Below are positions 10,781-20,200 of a DNA stretch of 64,000 bases, in pieces (the first letter of the stretch is position 1; each line of letters opens with the position of its first letter). Location: NCBI GenBank assembly GCA_963970005.1, contig CAXAMN010022017.1:393826-457825 (forward strand). Reading direction: 5' to 3'. This DNA comes from Durusdinium trenchii. Taxonomy: Eukaryota > Sar > Dinophyceae > Suessiales > Symbiodiniaceae. A program made the position numbers and the translations under genes. A model generated the notes under the pieces. It had not been told where the DNA came from. It did no database searches and saw nothing but the letters and a program-made list of their open reading frames with translations.

Positions 10781-11647
10781 CTGAAACGTGGAAGAAAACG
10801 GCCCACATCTTCCCGATCTTCCCAGATTCCCACCTCCCCACCACCAACCACCCCACCAATCCAGCCTGCACCCAACCAATCCCACCCAATGCATCCCAAT
10901 GCCCCCCGAACCGTCACCGGTCCCACCCGGCCTGACCGAACCGACCGGTGGGTCGCGTGGCTGCGTGCCGTCTGCTTCGAGCGATCGGACCGGCCACTCC
11001 TGAGCGGCCGCCGGCGGTGAGGGAGTGAGCTTTTGGAACGGGAGAAGGACCGGGAAGGACCGCCCACTCCCATGTAGTGATCAGACCTGATGGACTGGAC
11101 TGGAGCTACATGGTTTTATATAAGCCGGGATGTCCCAGACCAGTCCAGATAAAACCATGTAGCCATCCTGAGCATACAGCGCCTGTAAGCGGGGCGATCA
11201 GCCGCTCTAATCAAAAACACCCAGAAACAGCCGTTTGCTGGGTCCTGCACGACCCGTGTTCTTGCTCATTCGGACTGGGTGACCGAAGCATCCGGTTCCG
11301 GTCTCTGTGACCAATCCTTGCACGATTCCAACCGCCTTTGATTTCATGGTGTTCCACCGTTACATGTGTTCAAAGGGCCAAAAGGCTCAAAGACATGACC
11401 ATTTGCCCCACCCCATCTACCAAGATTACCGCGCTATGAGACGCACATGGTCCCGTTCGCAACGAAAGCACCCACCTGCAACGCAGATTCTCCCAAACAC
11501 ATCTACCTGCGGCCTGCAACGCTTCAATTCGACTGTCAGATTCCCCACCCAACACAAACATCGGCATCCCAACCGTTTGCTGCCGGCAACCCACCTCAAA
11601 CATCCTCAAACACCTTTAGGGAATCGAAAAACGACAAAAACAACGAC

Positions 11648-11739
11648 CTCCCGGCCAGTCTCTGTAACGTGCTCTTGGTGTAGATGCTCATCCGACAGCG
11701 CAAGGCACCATGTCCCAAGTCGCTCGCGGGACGACTCAC
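11648..11739 (-). CDS. Possible internal exon, hypothetical
   Basis: Minus-strand 92-nt exon between an acceptor ending CAGAATTTCAG and a GTCGTT donor; it contains GESSRERLGTWCLALSDEHL. The right end of a family A copy sits directly upstream of the acceptor. A further minus frame at 11399-11580 (PMFVLGGESDSRIEALQAAG) may be the next exon. Plus frames are also open. Confidence 0.35.
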
Positions 11740-11754
11740 CTGAAATTCTGAAAC

Positions 11755-12020
11755 CATACACTCCATGTATGGAATAAATATATGAATATATGCCTACCAG
11801 GTGCAACCAAACCCTATAGAATGTTTCGGTTTTGGATGGTCTTGGTACATTGACCCCCCCCTAGCACCACCCCAATATGTATGGCAGTCCCATGGTCGTC
11901 GTGTCTGCGATTTCGATCGGATTCATTGCGCCATAGGACTGGCGATCAGGCCGGGGTGCCGGGGGTCTGTCTGGGGCGGCAGTCCGTCCTGGCAGTCCCA
12001 AACAGGTCGTCGTGTCTGGG
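11755..12020. mobile_element. Two adjacent family A copies (A5, A5b)
   Basis: A5 (11755-11908) has normal ends but an internal insertion. A5b (11931-12020) has the CCATAGGACTGGCGATCAGG start and a CGTCGTGTCTGGG end. They may be one composite insertion. Confidence 0.65.
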
Positions 12021-12418
12021 CAAGAGTCATGTAACCCAGCTGTCCCAAAACCCTCAAAGAATGGTTGGCCTGGTCCAAATCGTCTAAAGTCCTTGAGCTA
12101 TCAGGACCATTTCTTTCAAAAAAGGGGGGGAAGTCCCCAGGTTTGCGTCGTATATGGACTACAACACTCGGTCAGCCGGACTCTTTGACTGTTCTTGAAA
12201 GGCGATTGTGTATTCGAAAAAGGGCGAGCCAACCTGGCCCAAGGGCTTTTAGATGGGTTCTACCTAGCGGCATCTGGCCAGCTAAGTGTTTACTCCAGCA
12301 GTCACAAAGGGGTGCTTAATGGAGGTTAGGGGTGCCCGTTATCCACTCACTGGATGGGACTAAACACCACCCCGACATGTGACTCATGGCTGAAGTATCT
12401 TCTCAGTTGTTCTTACAC

Positions 12419-12591
12419 CAAACGCTCCATCTTCGACCCTCTCAGTTCTCTTCCACCCCCCATTGGTTCCCTGCTCGTTCTGATCCGTACCGGGGCACAC
12501 CGCTGACGCCCGACACTTGGCTGGAACGTCGGGAGGAGCTTGACCTTGTGGGCGGCGCTGCGCCCGGGCAGCGTTGGGCGGGTCACGGTCA
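12419..12591 (-). CDS. Possible internal exon, hypothetical
   Basis: A minus-strand frame of 57 codons between an acceptor ending ACGACAG and a GTGTAAG donor, reading SDRDPPNAARAQRRPQGQAP and later KRTERVEDGAF. A plus frame (TPLTPDTWLERREELDLVGG) is also open. The minus strand fits the neighbouring minus exons at 13.3 and 13.8 kb. Confidence 0.35.
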
Positions 12592-12703
12592 CTGTCGTCT
12601 CACTCTGCTTCATATATAAATTGTTCACGGACGCTACGGAGAAGTTGGTGGTGGTCGGTGGGCTGGGAAAGGCTGGGTATATAGTATCGGAGCAAATTTA
12701 AAC

Positions 12704-12982
12704 TCATGATGGCCGTGATGGCATGCGATGGGCAACATTGGGTATGCGTTTTTGAACACACATTGGGTGAAGAAGCAGAAAGGAGAACATTTCGGGCAGC
12801 TTGGTTTCATGCCACGTTTGCAGACGATCTGTAAGCATCCTGGCTCCATGCCGGTTCAAATCGTTCAGCTCAAAACTCTTCTGGAACTCGGTATCCTCTT
12901 CGTCATTTACTTGGACCGCAAGTTTGATGCTAAAAAGTCTCTGGAACATCTGAGACCAGTGACCAGTGGCCCTCAAAACCAT
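12704..12982 (-). CDS. Open frame, 92 codons, hypothetical
   Basis: The minus frame reads VQVNDEEDTEFQKSFELNDL and RMLTDRLQTWHETKLPEMFS. The plus strand is equally open (LNTHWVKKQKGEHFGQLGFM ...). Composition cannot separate them; minus is favoured only by its neighbours. Confidence 0.3.
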   Translation of the reverse strand: MVLRATGHWSQMFQRLFSIKLAVQVNDEEDTEFQKSFELNDLNRHGARMLTDRLQTWHETKLPEMFSFLLLHPMCVQKRIPNVAHRMPSRPS

Positions 12983-13162
12983 GAAACATAAAGGTGTTCA
13001 TCTACAAAAGCCGTGTTTTTTCTAGGGAAAGCAGGTGTTTGATGGTTTGTGGGGCCCCTGCCGAGTCCTCAAACCCTTCGCGAGCCCTCTAAACCTCGGA
13101 GCCCCTGACGATTCATCAGGGCCCCCGGTACGTGGACACCAGATCTTGGGTATCCCTGGGCC

Positions 13163-13201
13163 TGGAGGATGGTTCAGTTGCAGGCCTTTCTCCAATCAAT
13201 C
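13163..13201. repeat. Family J dispersed fragment
   Basis: GATGGTTCAGTTGCAGGCCT recurs at 34553, 51803 and 59188 (slightly changed). At 34.6 and 51.8 kb a second shared block, GACTGTTACAGGT, lies about 70 bp further on, so this is a piece of a dispersed element without clear inverted ends. Confidence 0.6.
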
Positions 13202-13261
13202 TGATCCTTAACTTACGACTTACTCAGGTTTACTGGGACCCACCCAAACTAGATCCTACAC

Positions 13262-13989
13262 CCCCCACCGTGTCGCCAGCCCATCCTGGCGCGAAACATC
13301 CGTGCCGCACCGTGCAGCTGCTCAGTCCGGTGACCACTTCTTCGGTGACTGGGGGGACTTCGAGGTGCGTCCCTCGGCATCGGCGGTGGCGTCAAATCCT
13401 GAGGTGCGCAGGGTGTGACCAGGTGGGCGAAAGGATGCGAAGGGGAACAAGACTGTTGGCAGAGTGAGGTAGAATTGAATCGTGACAGGCAAGAACTGCA
13501 AAACAAAACGGCCCGACATATATGAATCAATGAAAGAGACCGGCTCTGCAACCTTGATTTTTTGTGGACGTTGTGGTTTTGTGACTTTTTGGGTGGACAA
13601 GGCACAAGATTCTGTAAATCCCTTCTACCTTCAACTGCACATAACTGCACACCAAAACCATGCAAAACATTGCCCAACAAATGTGCACCTTCCTGTAGTT
13701 GTCTCATGTGCTCACCAAGAACATCAACAGCCCAAGAACAACAATCTCTTAACATGTTTCACCAACCTGGCGTCCCTTCGATCTTCGCATTGAAATACGT
13801 TCACCGCCTCTCCAGCACCTCGCCCGCCAAGCCCCCCACGGCTGCGACCGCACGGGCCACGACCGCTTCGGCGGTCGGCGTCGCAGGAACTGTCGTGCCG
13901 CGGGCGAAGGTTCCGCCACCCAAGCGTCCCACGGCGCCGGGCCTTTTCCCACTCGCGGCGTCCACGACCTGCATCCAACTTGCGTCACT
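13262..13989 (-). CDS. Two exons of a hypothetical minus-strand gene
   Basis: Exon 13805-13989 follows a pyrimidine-rich acceptor ending CCGACCCGAG and reads SDASWMQVVDAASGKRPGAV then VVARAVAAVGGLAGEVLERR, with about 75% GC3 and an alanine/valine-rich helix. Its donor is GTGAAC in phase 2. Exon 13262-13348 follows TCCCCCCAG and reads TEEVVTGLSSCTVRHGCFAP then GWAGDTVG, with donor GTGTAG. The phases do not match directly, so at least one exon lies between them. No family was recognised. Confidence 0.45.
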
Positions 13990-14049
13990 CTCGGGTCGGA
14001 GGTAACGAGAAGAAAGCTGCAGGGCGAAACTCCGATCTTCCATCCCAAA

Positions 14050-15300
14050 GGGTCTGGGTGTAGCGGTCCGCAAAGGGTCTGCATGGCAGGGTTTCTTAAT
14101 ACGTACATGTCTATTAATAGTGGTGATCTACGAACTTCTATCTATTTGTGGTCTATAAACATCAATGTGACGTACACTCACCACCAAAAATCCTCAAATG
14201 TAGGCGGTATAGTTGCGCCACATCGCATGGATCCGGACTCGGGCGTCTGTCAGATCAGGTGGAGTGGGTTGATGGCATGGGGTTGATGGCATACGTTGCA
14301 TATTAAGCGTACTTTTCCATACGTGGAGTGTGTGGGAATCATGGGGTATAGCTAAGTTCTGATAGCTGATCCCTACAGGAATTGACCTCATTTGACTGGA
14401 GATCACCGTACAACAAAGGGGCGCAAACCTCTTGAGGCCAGTTTACCGGGCATCCTCTCGTCCACTCTCCAAATTCAATCAACATGGATGGCCGTGGATG
14501 GCCCTGAAGGGTAAATTACCATTTTCATAGCAAATCGGTGGGTGCCGCCATCCATTTCCATGATGTGTTTTGGGAGTGTACGCCATCCACCTGGATGGGC
14601 ATGGCCGCTGCCAGCGTCTGCCTTCACCTAGAGGTCCGCCCTTGTGAGTATGTCATACCTCAAAACTCCACTCACAACTTCGGTTTTGCAGAAATGCTGC
14701 AACTTTCGCGGGGGGGGGGCTGGAGCGTGTTTCTAGGATTGCGGCAAGAAACAACTCAACCAGTTGGCAAGAATGTTTGGAATGTGTGTGTGCATGTGCT
14801 CGCCCTGCATGTTTGCGGCGTGTTTGTGTTTGCCCATGTCAGCGTGGGGCGTGTTTTTGTGAAGCTTGCTTGAAAAGCAAGTCGCGGCATGCTTCTGGGA
14901 ATTCAGCGTGTTTCTGGCAAAGCGGTGTGTTTCTTCAGTTGCCGCAATTAAACAAACAATGTTTTGCTATGTCGTCGGAAATACGCACTGCAAGATTCTC
15001 TAGACTCTAGGTATTTGATCATATTTCAACTACCGACTGTTCAGCCGTTTTCCAGTACAAGATAGTATACAAGTATCCATACATATCCATACCAAGGGCC
15101 TTGTAGAAGTCACCACAAATGTGGCGCTATGAAGGCCACTGGGCCACTGACCATGGACCGGACACCATGTAGTGGCATCATACTCCAAACCCTACATGTA
15201 TACTCTCTATAGAAAATGAGAACACGTTGTACATCTAAGTGGATTCTCTGGTTAAGAGCCCTAGGCTTGTCACACACACCTCATATTTGAGAGAGGTATG
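14050..15300. other. No convincing gene
   Basis: A plus frame at 14527-14644 reads FHDVFWECTPSTWMGMAAAS and ends at GTGAGTATG, but joining it to the strong acceptor GGTTTTGCAG at 14692 makes a stop. The following 200 bp repeat a GCGTGTTT motif. Nothing else was seen. Confidence 0.4.
14321..14338. mobile_element. Family A right-end fragment
   Basis: CATACGTGGAGTGTGTGGG matches the right terminal repeat of family A; the left part is missing or eroded. Confidence 0.55.
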
Positions 15301-15306
15301 GCATAT

Positions 15307-15399
15307 ACCAGCACCTTCCAACAGGTCTCCGACCTGGAGGCTTTTGTAGACTTAAAAGTACACTTAAGTCGCAGGTGGTGACGTGCTGGAAGGTGCTGG
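15307..15399. mobile_element. Family B palindromic element (copy B2)
   Basis: CCAGCACCTTCCAACAGGTC against CGTGCTGGAAGGTGCTGG, with TA on both sides. It contains CAACAG/GTCTCC and TGGAAG/GTGC, possible donor and acceptor. Confidence 0.9.
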
Positions 15400-15486
15400 T
15401 ATATGGCCTTTAGGTGCCAAAAACCTGAAATTGGCACCATCCGTCATGTCTACACCCCAGTCATCTGCGCCTGCTCCCCCTAACAC

Positions 15487-15580
15487 CAGCCCGGAGTGCC
15501 TCCCCACTCGCTCCAGCCGGCCTCTTTGGCGGCCGCGGCGAGTTGCTCTTGGACCTGCTGGCGCCGAACGCGCGCGGGTG
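15487..15580 (-). CDS. Possible coiled-coil exon
   Basis: After a CTTCAG acceptor the minus frame reads ARVRRQQVQEQLAAAAKEAG, like the alanine-rich coiled-coil exons at 52.3 and 53.2 kb. A second minus frame is open too. Confidence 0.3.
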
Positions 15581-15930
15581 CTGAAGTGAGTTCGACAGGG
15601 GCACTGGCCTCTGGACGCTACGAACGGGGCGACCCTGGCCTTACTACTAAATGTTCAAAGCGACATGGCACTGGACCGGAAGGTCCAAATGAGCGTTTCT
15701 GAATACCTTGATGAAATCCCATGCCGTATCATTGGCTTACGCTTGTGCTTACGCTGCCTTACGCGACTCACATGTTTGCTTACGCGGTACACTTGGAGCA
15801 AGAAGGGCTTACGCAGACCTTACGCGACGCCTGTTTTGCACAAAATGCAGCTGACACCACAACGCAAGCTTACGCGCTGCATACTTTGTACAATGGACAT
15901 TTACTACGTTACTACATCTAATCTTCGGAT

Positions 15931-16094
15931 ATGGATGCTGAAGAGGCACTTGAGGATGAGGACGAAGAAGAAGGCTCGAAGGCAGAAGCAACCAAGCAGC
16001 ACCAGCAGCACCAGCAGCTGCAGCAGCAGACCTGCAGCAGCAGACCTGCAGCAGCAGCAGCAGGAAATGGAGAAGTGGAAGTGGAAGGGCGATG
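15931..16094 (+). CDS. Small acidic, glutamine-rich frame
   Basis: ATG at 15931 opens 54 codons: MDAEEALEDEDEEEGSKAEA, then a CAG-encoded glutamine run (15985-16060), then NGEVEVEGR and TGA. An in-frame TAA lies just upstream. It lies between two blocks of the CTTACGC cluster. It may be an exon or a chance frame over a CAG repeat. Confidence 0.3.
15985..16064. repeat. Imperfect CAG repeat
   Basis: CAGCAC/CAGCAG units with two CAGCAGACCTGCAG repeats. Confidence 0.85.
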
Positions 16095-16849
16095 AGCGCA
16101 AACCACATTGTATATAGAGGTCTTCAACCACACGCTGCCGCTGACGCAACGGTTTCGGAGAAGGAGGCATGTGGGCTACTGGTGGAAAAGGACACAGGAG
16201 CTTACGCGGAGCTTACGCGGAGCTTACGCGCGGCTTACGCGCCGGAACTCACAAAAATCACCTGGAGTTTCTCATGTCTGACATGGAGGTTTGACTGTTC
16301 AGCTGTGGTGTTTTGGACTGTGTGTGTTCAGCAATTCGAGTTTGGATTGTGTATGTATGTGTGGAGTTGGACTGTTCCTTAGTCCTAGCACTTCTGAGAG
16401 GGGTTGCTCATGTATTTATCATGTATTTCTTCAAAGCTTACGCATGGCTTACGCAAAAGGTTTCCTTACAAAAAGCTTACGCAACCTTACGCGCGTGCAG
16501 GTTTTGCTTACGCACTTCTTCGATATGACAACACACTGATTAAACATGAAGACGGAGGTTTATCGAATAGCTCAAATGGTGACCATTAAAAGGGCTGCTT
16601 TGCCAGCCTCAAGTCGTATCAAATTTGGTCGATACTTGGCAGAACGTGAACTTCAAGAGTGTCTTTGTCCGATTTTCAGGGTGGCTAAGTGGTTGCCTAA
16701 AGAGACCACCCGCTCCCAGTAGCAGTCATGTCAACCAAATTTCTTCGTACAGTCCAACTCAGCAACATTCGAGCGACCCTGCATGTGCAAGGTGGTACTA
16801 CTCGTGCATCTGTTTGGATCCACATCACCCCATGGCGACATGAGAGTAA

Positions 16850-17101
16850 TTGATACATGCACGGGAACACTTCATGTTGCCAGTGGCTCCAGACCAAGCA
16901 GCGTCTACGGTCAGCAGCTCCATGGCTAATGAATTCGGACCATGGACCCGACACGCTCGCAGACTGCGTGGGGCCGACTCCCAGCCTCTTCACAGATCGG
17001 ACCCAAACCAAACCTTTGTCCAGTTGAAGACGTTGAAGACCCCAATTCTCAAGACCTTTATCGATGGCAGATCCCAACACGCTCCATATGGGACCACATG
17101 A
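16850..17101 (+). CDS. Open frame, hypothetical
   Basis: It reads HFMLPVAPDQAASTVSSSMA and later NQTFVQLKTLKTPILKTFID to a TGA. The opposite strand has a 127-codon frame over the same DNA (16697-17080). The strand and the splice sites are unresolved. Confidence 0.25.
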   Translation: MIHAREHFMLPVAPDQAASTVSSSMANEFGPWTRHARRLRGADSQPLHRSDPNQTFVQLKTLKTPILKTFIDGRSQHAPYGTT

Positions 17102-17303
17102 ATTCTACAATGATATAACCCCCTTTCCACCCAATTCTGCCCGCCACTCCGACTGATCTGGCCACTCCTCCGGTCACCCAAGTGTCCTTCCACGTCCGGG
17201 CCCCCCTCCTGGCTCCATATGTTCTTCCTATGCAGCGTCCCTCGAAAGTGTTCGAAGATCTAATTCCTTCGTATTCAACTCTTCACATTCCTCAGTAATT
17301 ACA

Positions 17304-17402
17304 CCCTGGAAGATTAACATGGAACCTTGAAACCACTGAGCTGTAGCGGAAAGTATTCTTCCAAAGGTCCATTTTCAGGCTCCATGTTAACCTTCCAGGG
17401 CG
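17304..17402. mobile_element. Family E palindromic element (copy E4, diverged)
   Basis: CCCTGGAAGATTAACATGG and its inverted partner CCATGTTAACCTTCCAGGG. Confidence 0.75.
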
Positions 17403-17510
17403 TATTCTTTGAGCTACGGGTGTCCATCTTGGGACCCTACCGCCCTGAGCTCGCATCCTCCTCGGGATTGAGCTAGGGAAACTCATGGCCGAAGGGTAAC
17501 CAAACCCATT

Positions 17511-17609
17511 CCATAGGATCCAAGTGCCTTCTAAGAAGGTGATTGGAGACTATTTATGTAGGCTTGGAGGGCCCAAGGATCTCCTGAGAAGGTTTGTGGA
17601 TCCCTAGGG
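17511..17609. mobile_element. Family C palindromic element (copy C5)
   Basis: CCATAGGATCC to GGATCCCTAGGG, with internal CTTCTAAGAAGGTGATTGG and CTGAGAAGG. The target duplication has decayed (ATT against AGT). Confidence 0.8.
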
Positions 17610-17846
17610 AGTTTTTCAGGATGCGAAGCTCTTCATCTCCAGGGACGCTCCAAGACCAACACCCGGAGTCGGTTTTTGAATGCTTCGTGGAAACCCAGCC
17701 TGCTCTGAGTCGGGCCATATCGGGCCAACACATGCTCTTCCGGGCCACTATGATGATGTCACACTATGACCTGGGAAGATGGCTATTCTGGTCTCCATTG
17801 CCTGAGAACTGAACAATGACCGCTGAAACATACTGAAAGCAACGTA

Positions 17847-17868
17847 CCAGCACCCCTCCAACAGACCA
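17847..17868. mobile_element. Family B left-end fragment
   Basis: TACCAGCACCCCTCCAACAG only; the right end was not found. Confidence 0.6.
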
Positions 17869-18442
17869 ATTCTCGTGAACCCTCAGAGCGACGAGTCCCT
17901 ACCGCTCCGCCCTCCCTCAACCGCACGTGCACCAACACACCCCAACACGCCTGCGCCGAAGAGGCTGACACGCCACGCTGCCAGCCCTGCTCGGACGTGT
18001 CAGAAATAGCTCCCGAGGGTCCAAGGCTAGATTGAAGCCATGTGTGGCTGACCCTCCGGAGCTTTCGGGCTGAGGGTCAAGTCCGAAAACTCTCAAAACA
18101 GTCAGAAGTTGGGAAAGTTTGGGAGCCCTGGCAGTTGATACCTTCCCCAAAAATCACCGAAACAGCTCAATTTGTGAAACTGCCCAAAGACTTACAAATC
18201 TCAATCATACTACAGCCAACACTGATTTTTGGAGTTCGCCTGCAAGTCAAACTATAGAAGACCTGAAAAGGATTTGCCCTTTTTTGATCTTTTTTTGTAC
18301 TTGCCTGACGACATGTGTAGTCTCTGGACTTCTGGTCCTGCTACAACCTGAATCAGTTCCCGAGCCTAGGTCGTAGGCCGTAGTTGCGTTTGCGACACCC
18401 GTGAGTGGTCCCATTGAACTGCAGCATACTACAGCCCATCTA

Positions 18443-18499
18443 CCAGGACCCTCCAAGGGATGTCTATCAAAACCATCTGTTGAAGTTGGAAGGTCCTGG
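18443..18499. mobile_element. Family B palindromic element (copy B7)
   Basis: CCAGGACCCTCCAAGGG to TTGGAAGGTCCTGG, flanked by TA. Confidence 0.85.
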
Positions 18500-18666
18500 T
18501 ATGCAGAATCTCTCTTCTTTTGGAAAGTTGTGGCCCAGACCCTATGCAAGTCCAAAGACTTAATAAAACCTGGTCCTATACCTATACCTCATTGAGTAGT
18601 GCCTTTATCACTACATCACCAGCTCCAGTCACATGAGGTCCCACTGACCTGTAAGGAGACTTTCAC

Positions 18667-18759
18667 CTGCGTGGCCACGGCACTTCCCGTGCGGTCGCAC
18701 AGTACCGACCCGTCCCACGCCTGTGTCGACTCACTCTGCAAACCCCGTTCGGTCATCGT
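18667..18759 (-). CDS. Hypothetical protein, 31-codon exon
   Basis: Minus-strand exon, phase 0 at both ends, between CACGCTCCGAG and a GTGAAAG donor. It reads TMTERGLQSESTQAWDGSVL then CDRTGSAVATQ, with GC3 near 77%. It could also begin at the internal ATG. No family was recognised. Confidence 0.45.
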
Positions 18760-19083
18760 CTCGGAGCGTGGGTGGTAAGGCCGGCGTGGTGAGGGTCAAG
18801 TAGACTCTTGATGAAAAGAAACCGCCCAGGCCTCACTTTGGCTGAAGAATCCAGGTGTTGAGTAAAAGAGTGACTCATCAAGAACTCAGTGGTGACAAAA
18901 GTTCGGGTCTTTTCGTATTCCTGAAACTCCCTACTTCCTACTTGAGTGGTTCATGCTGGTGGCTAGATTGAAGCTAACCTCTTGCCGACACCGTTTTGAT
19001 ACCCTGCCCAAAATCCATGAGACCGGCTTGATTTGTTTTGAAACTTCCACGACTGCCTGGCAGTGTTGCTTCCACTCGAGCTA

Positions 19084-19177
19084 CCAACAAAGGTTGAAGG
19101 ACCCGAACTAGACTATACATGACCATACCAGCTCGGTACCCCAGTGGGGTCCTATAAGGGCACTTAACCTCTCTTGG
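19084..19177. mobile_element. Family D palindromic element (copy D2)
   Basis: CCAACAAAGGTTGAAGGACC left, CACTTAACCTCTCTTGG right. An acceptor-like CACTGGTTGCAG follows directly. Confidence 0.85.
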
Positions 19178-19241
19178 CACTGGTTGCAGCACAAATGTTT
19201 GAGGCTGGTCTGGGCATAAGTTGTTTTGCCTATGCCTATAT

Positions 19242-19350
19242 CCCTATAGGGATCCAATCGTACCTTCTCAGAAGGTGATATGAGGGAGACGATTTATGTA
19301 GCCGCCTGGGTCTGGCCCAGTCGTACCTAAAAGGTGGCGGATCCCTAGGG
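19242..19350. mobile_element. Family C palindromic element (copy C6)
   Basis: CCCTATAGGGATCC to GGATCCCTAGGG with TAT on both sides. Confidence 0.85.
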
Positions 19351-19643
19351 TATAGAGAACTGGCCGCTTGGGGCGGGTGCAACACTTCAAATTTCCGAGT
19401 CTGGCCGGTCGGGGCCTCCTGTGTTGTCCCATTGAACTATTTCATGAACTGCAGTCTCGTACCAAAGCATTCAAAGCATAAACAAAAACAAAAGCTTCTT
19501 GGTTTTTGAGTGGTGTTCAGTAGCAACTGATCTTAGCTTTTGACCAATGCCTGCTTTTCCCCAACACGACTGCGCCGCATGGGTGAGCCATCACTTGACT
19601 TGCCCGCTCTTTTCCCAAAAGCTCGTCTCGTGCCATCTAAAAG

Positions 19644-20060
19644 GGGCTCCACCCAAGATACCCAAGGACGTCACCATCAACCGAGCCATTGAGGGTCGAA
19701 CCAAGGACATCACCAGCTACGACCCGACAACCCAGGTGAGGAACAGCATCCAGGTCGATGCGTTTTCACGGACTGAAACACCTCCCGCGGATGTGAAGCG
19801 TTTGTCCAATCTCCACGATTTGGGGTTCCGGGTTCTGATTCTGAGAAGCGTGTTCTTCTATATTCCTCAGACACTCCATGTATATGCCTACATTGACCCC
19901 CCAAACCACCCCAATGTAGGTATATATATGGCAGTCGCATGGAGTATCTGGGCTCTCCTTCGTCCGAATCCTCGCGAATCCTCGCGAATCACGACGAACG
20001 GTGAAGACCTGTCTGCGAGAGGTCCGGACCGCGCGCAACATCTTCCCGCAGGATGCCCCA
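19644..20060 (+). CDS. Two exons of a hypothetical plus-strand gene
   Basis: Exon 19644-19735 reads KIPKDVTINRAIEGRTKDIT then SYDPTTQ and ends at CAG/GTGAGG in phase 0, with about 80% GC3 and dense RNY codons. Exon 20007-20060 reads TCLREVRTARNIFPQDAP in phase 0 and ends at a perfect GTAAGTATAT donor. Its acceptor (GGTGAAG) is weak and could lie further upstream. Family A copies A6 and A7 lie in the two flanking introns, A7 only 22 bp after the donor. No family was recognised. Confidence 0.5.
19865..19952. mobile_element. Family A palindromic element (copy A6)
   Basis: CAGACACTCCATGTATATGC against GGCAGTCGCATGGAGTATCT. Its left end overlaps an acceptor-like TATTCCTCAG. Confidence 0.8.
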
Positions 20061-20082
20061 GTAAGTATATTATATAAATATA

Positions 20083-20177
20083 CCCAGACGCTCCATGGGA
20101 CTGCCATATATACCTATGTTGGGGTGGTGCCAGGGGGGGTCAATGTAGGCATACATGGCATACATGGAGTGTCTGGG
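20083..20177. mobile_element. Family A palindromic element (copy A7)
   Basis: CCCAGACGCTCC to GGAGTGTCTGGG with ATA on both sides. Confidence 0.9.
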
Positions 20178-20200
20178 ATAGATATATATAATATATTTTT

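Larger units (their letters stand above)
15736..16515. repeat. Cluster of sixteen CTTACGC motifs
   Basis: Seven copies lie at 15736-15875, four at 16200-16240 and five at 16436-16515, mostly as GCTTACGC. On the minus strand each reads GCGTAAG, which contains the 5' splice-site core GTAAG. Spacing is irregular, so this is not an ordinary tandem array. Confidence 0.85.

Noticed and set aside
19547..20077. 176-codon plus frame as one exon
   Set aside because: It runs through a family A element; a perfect GTGAGG donor and a better frame downstream support two separate exons.
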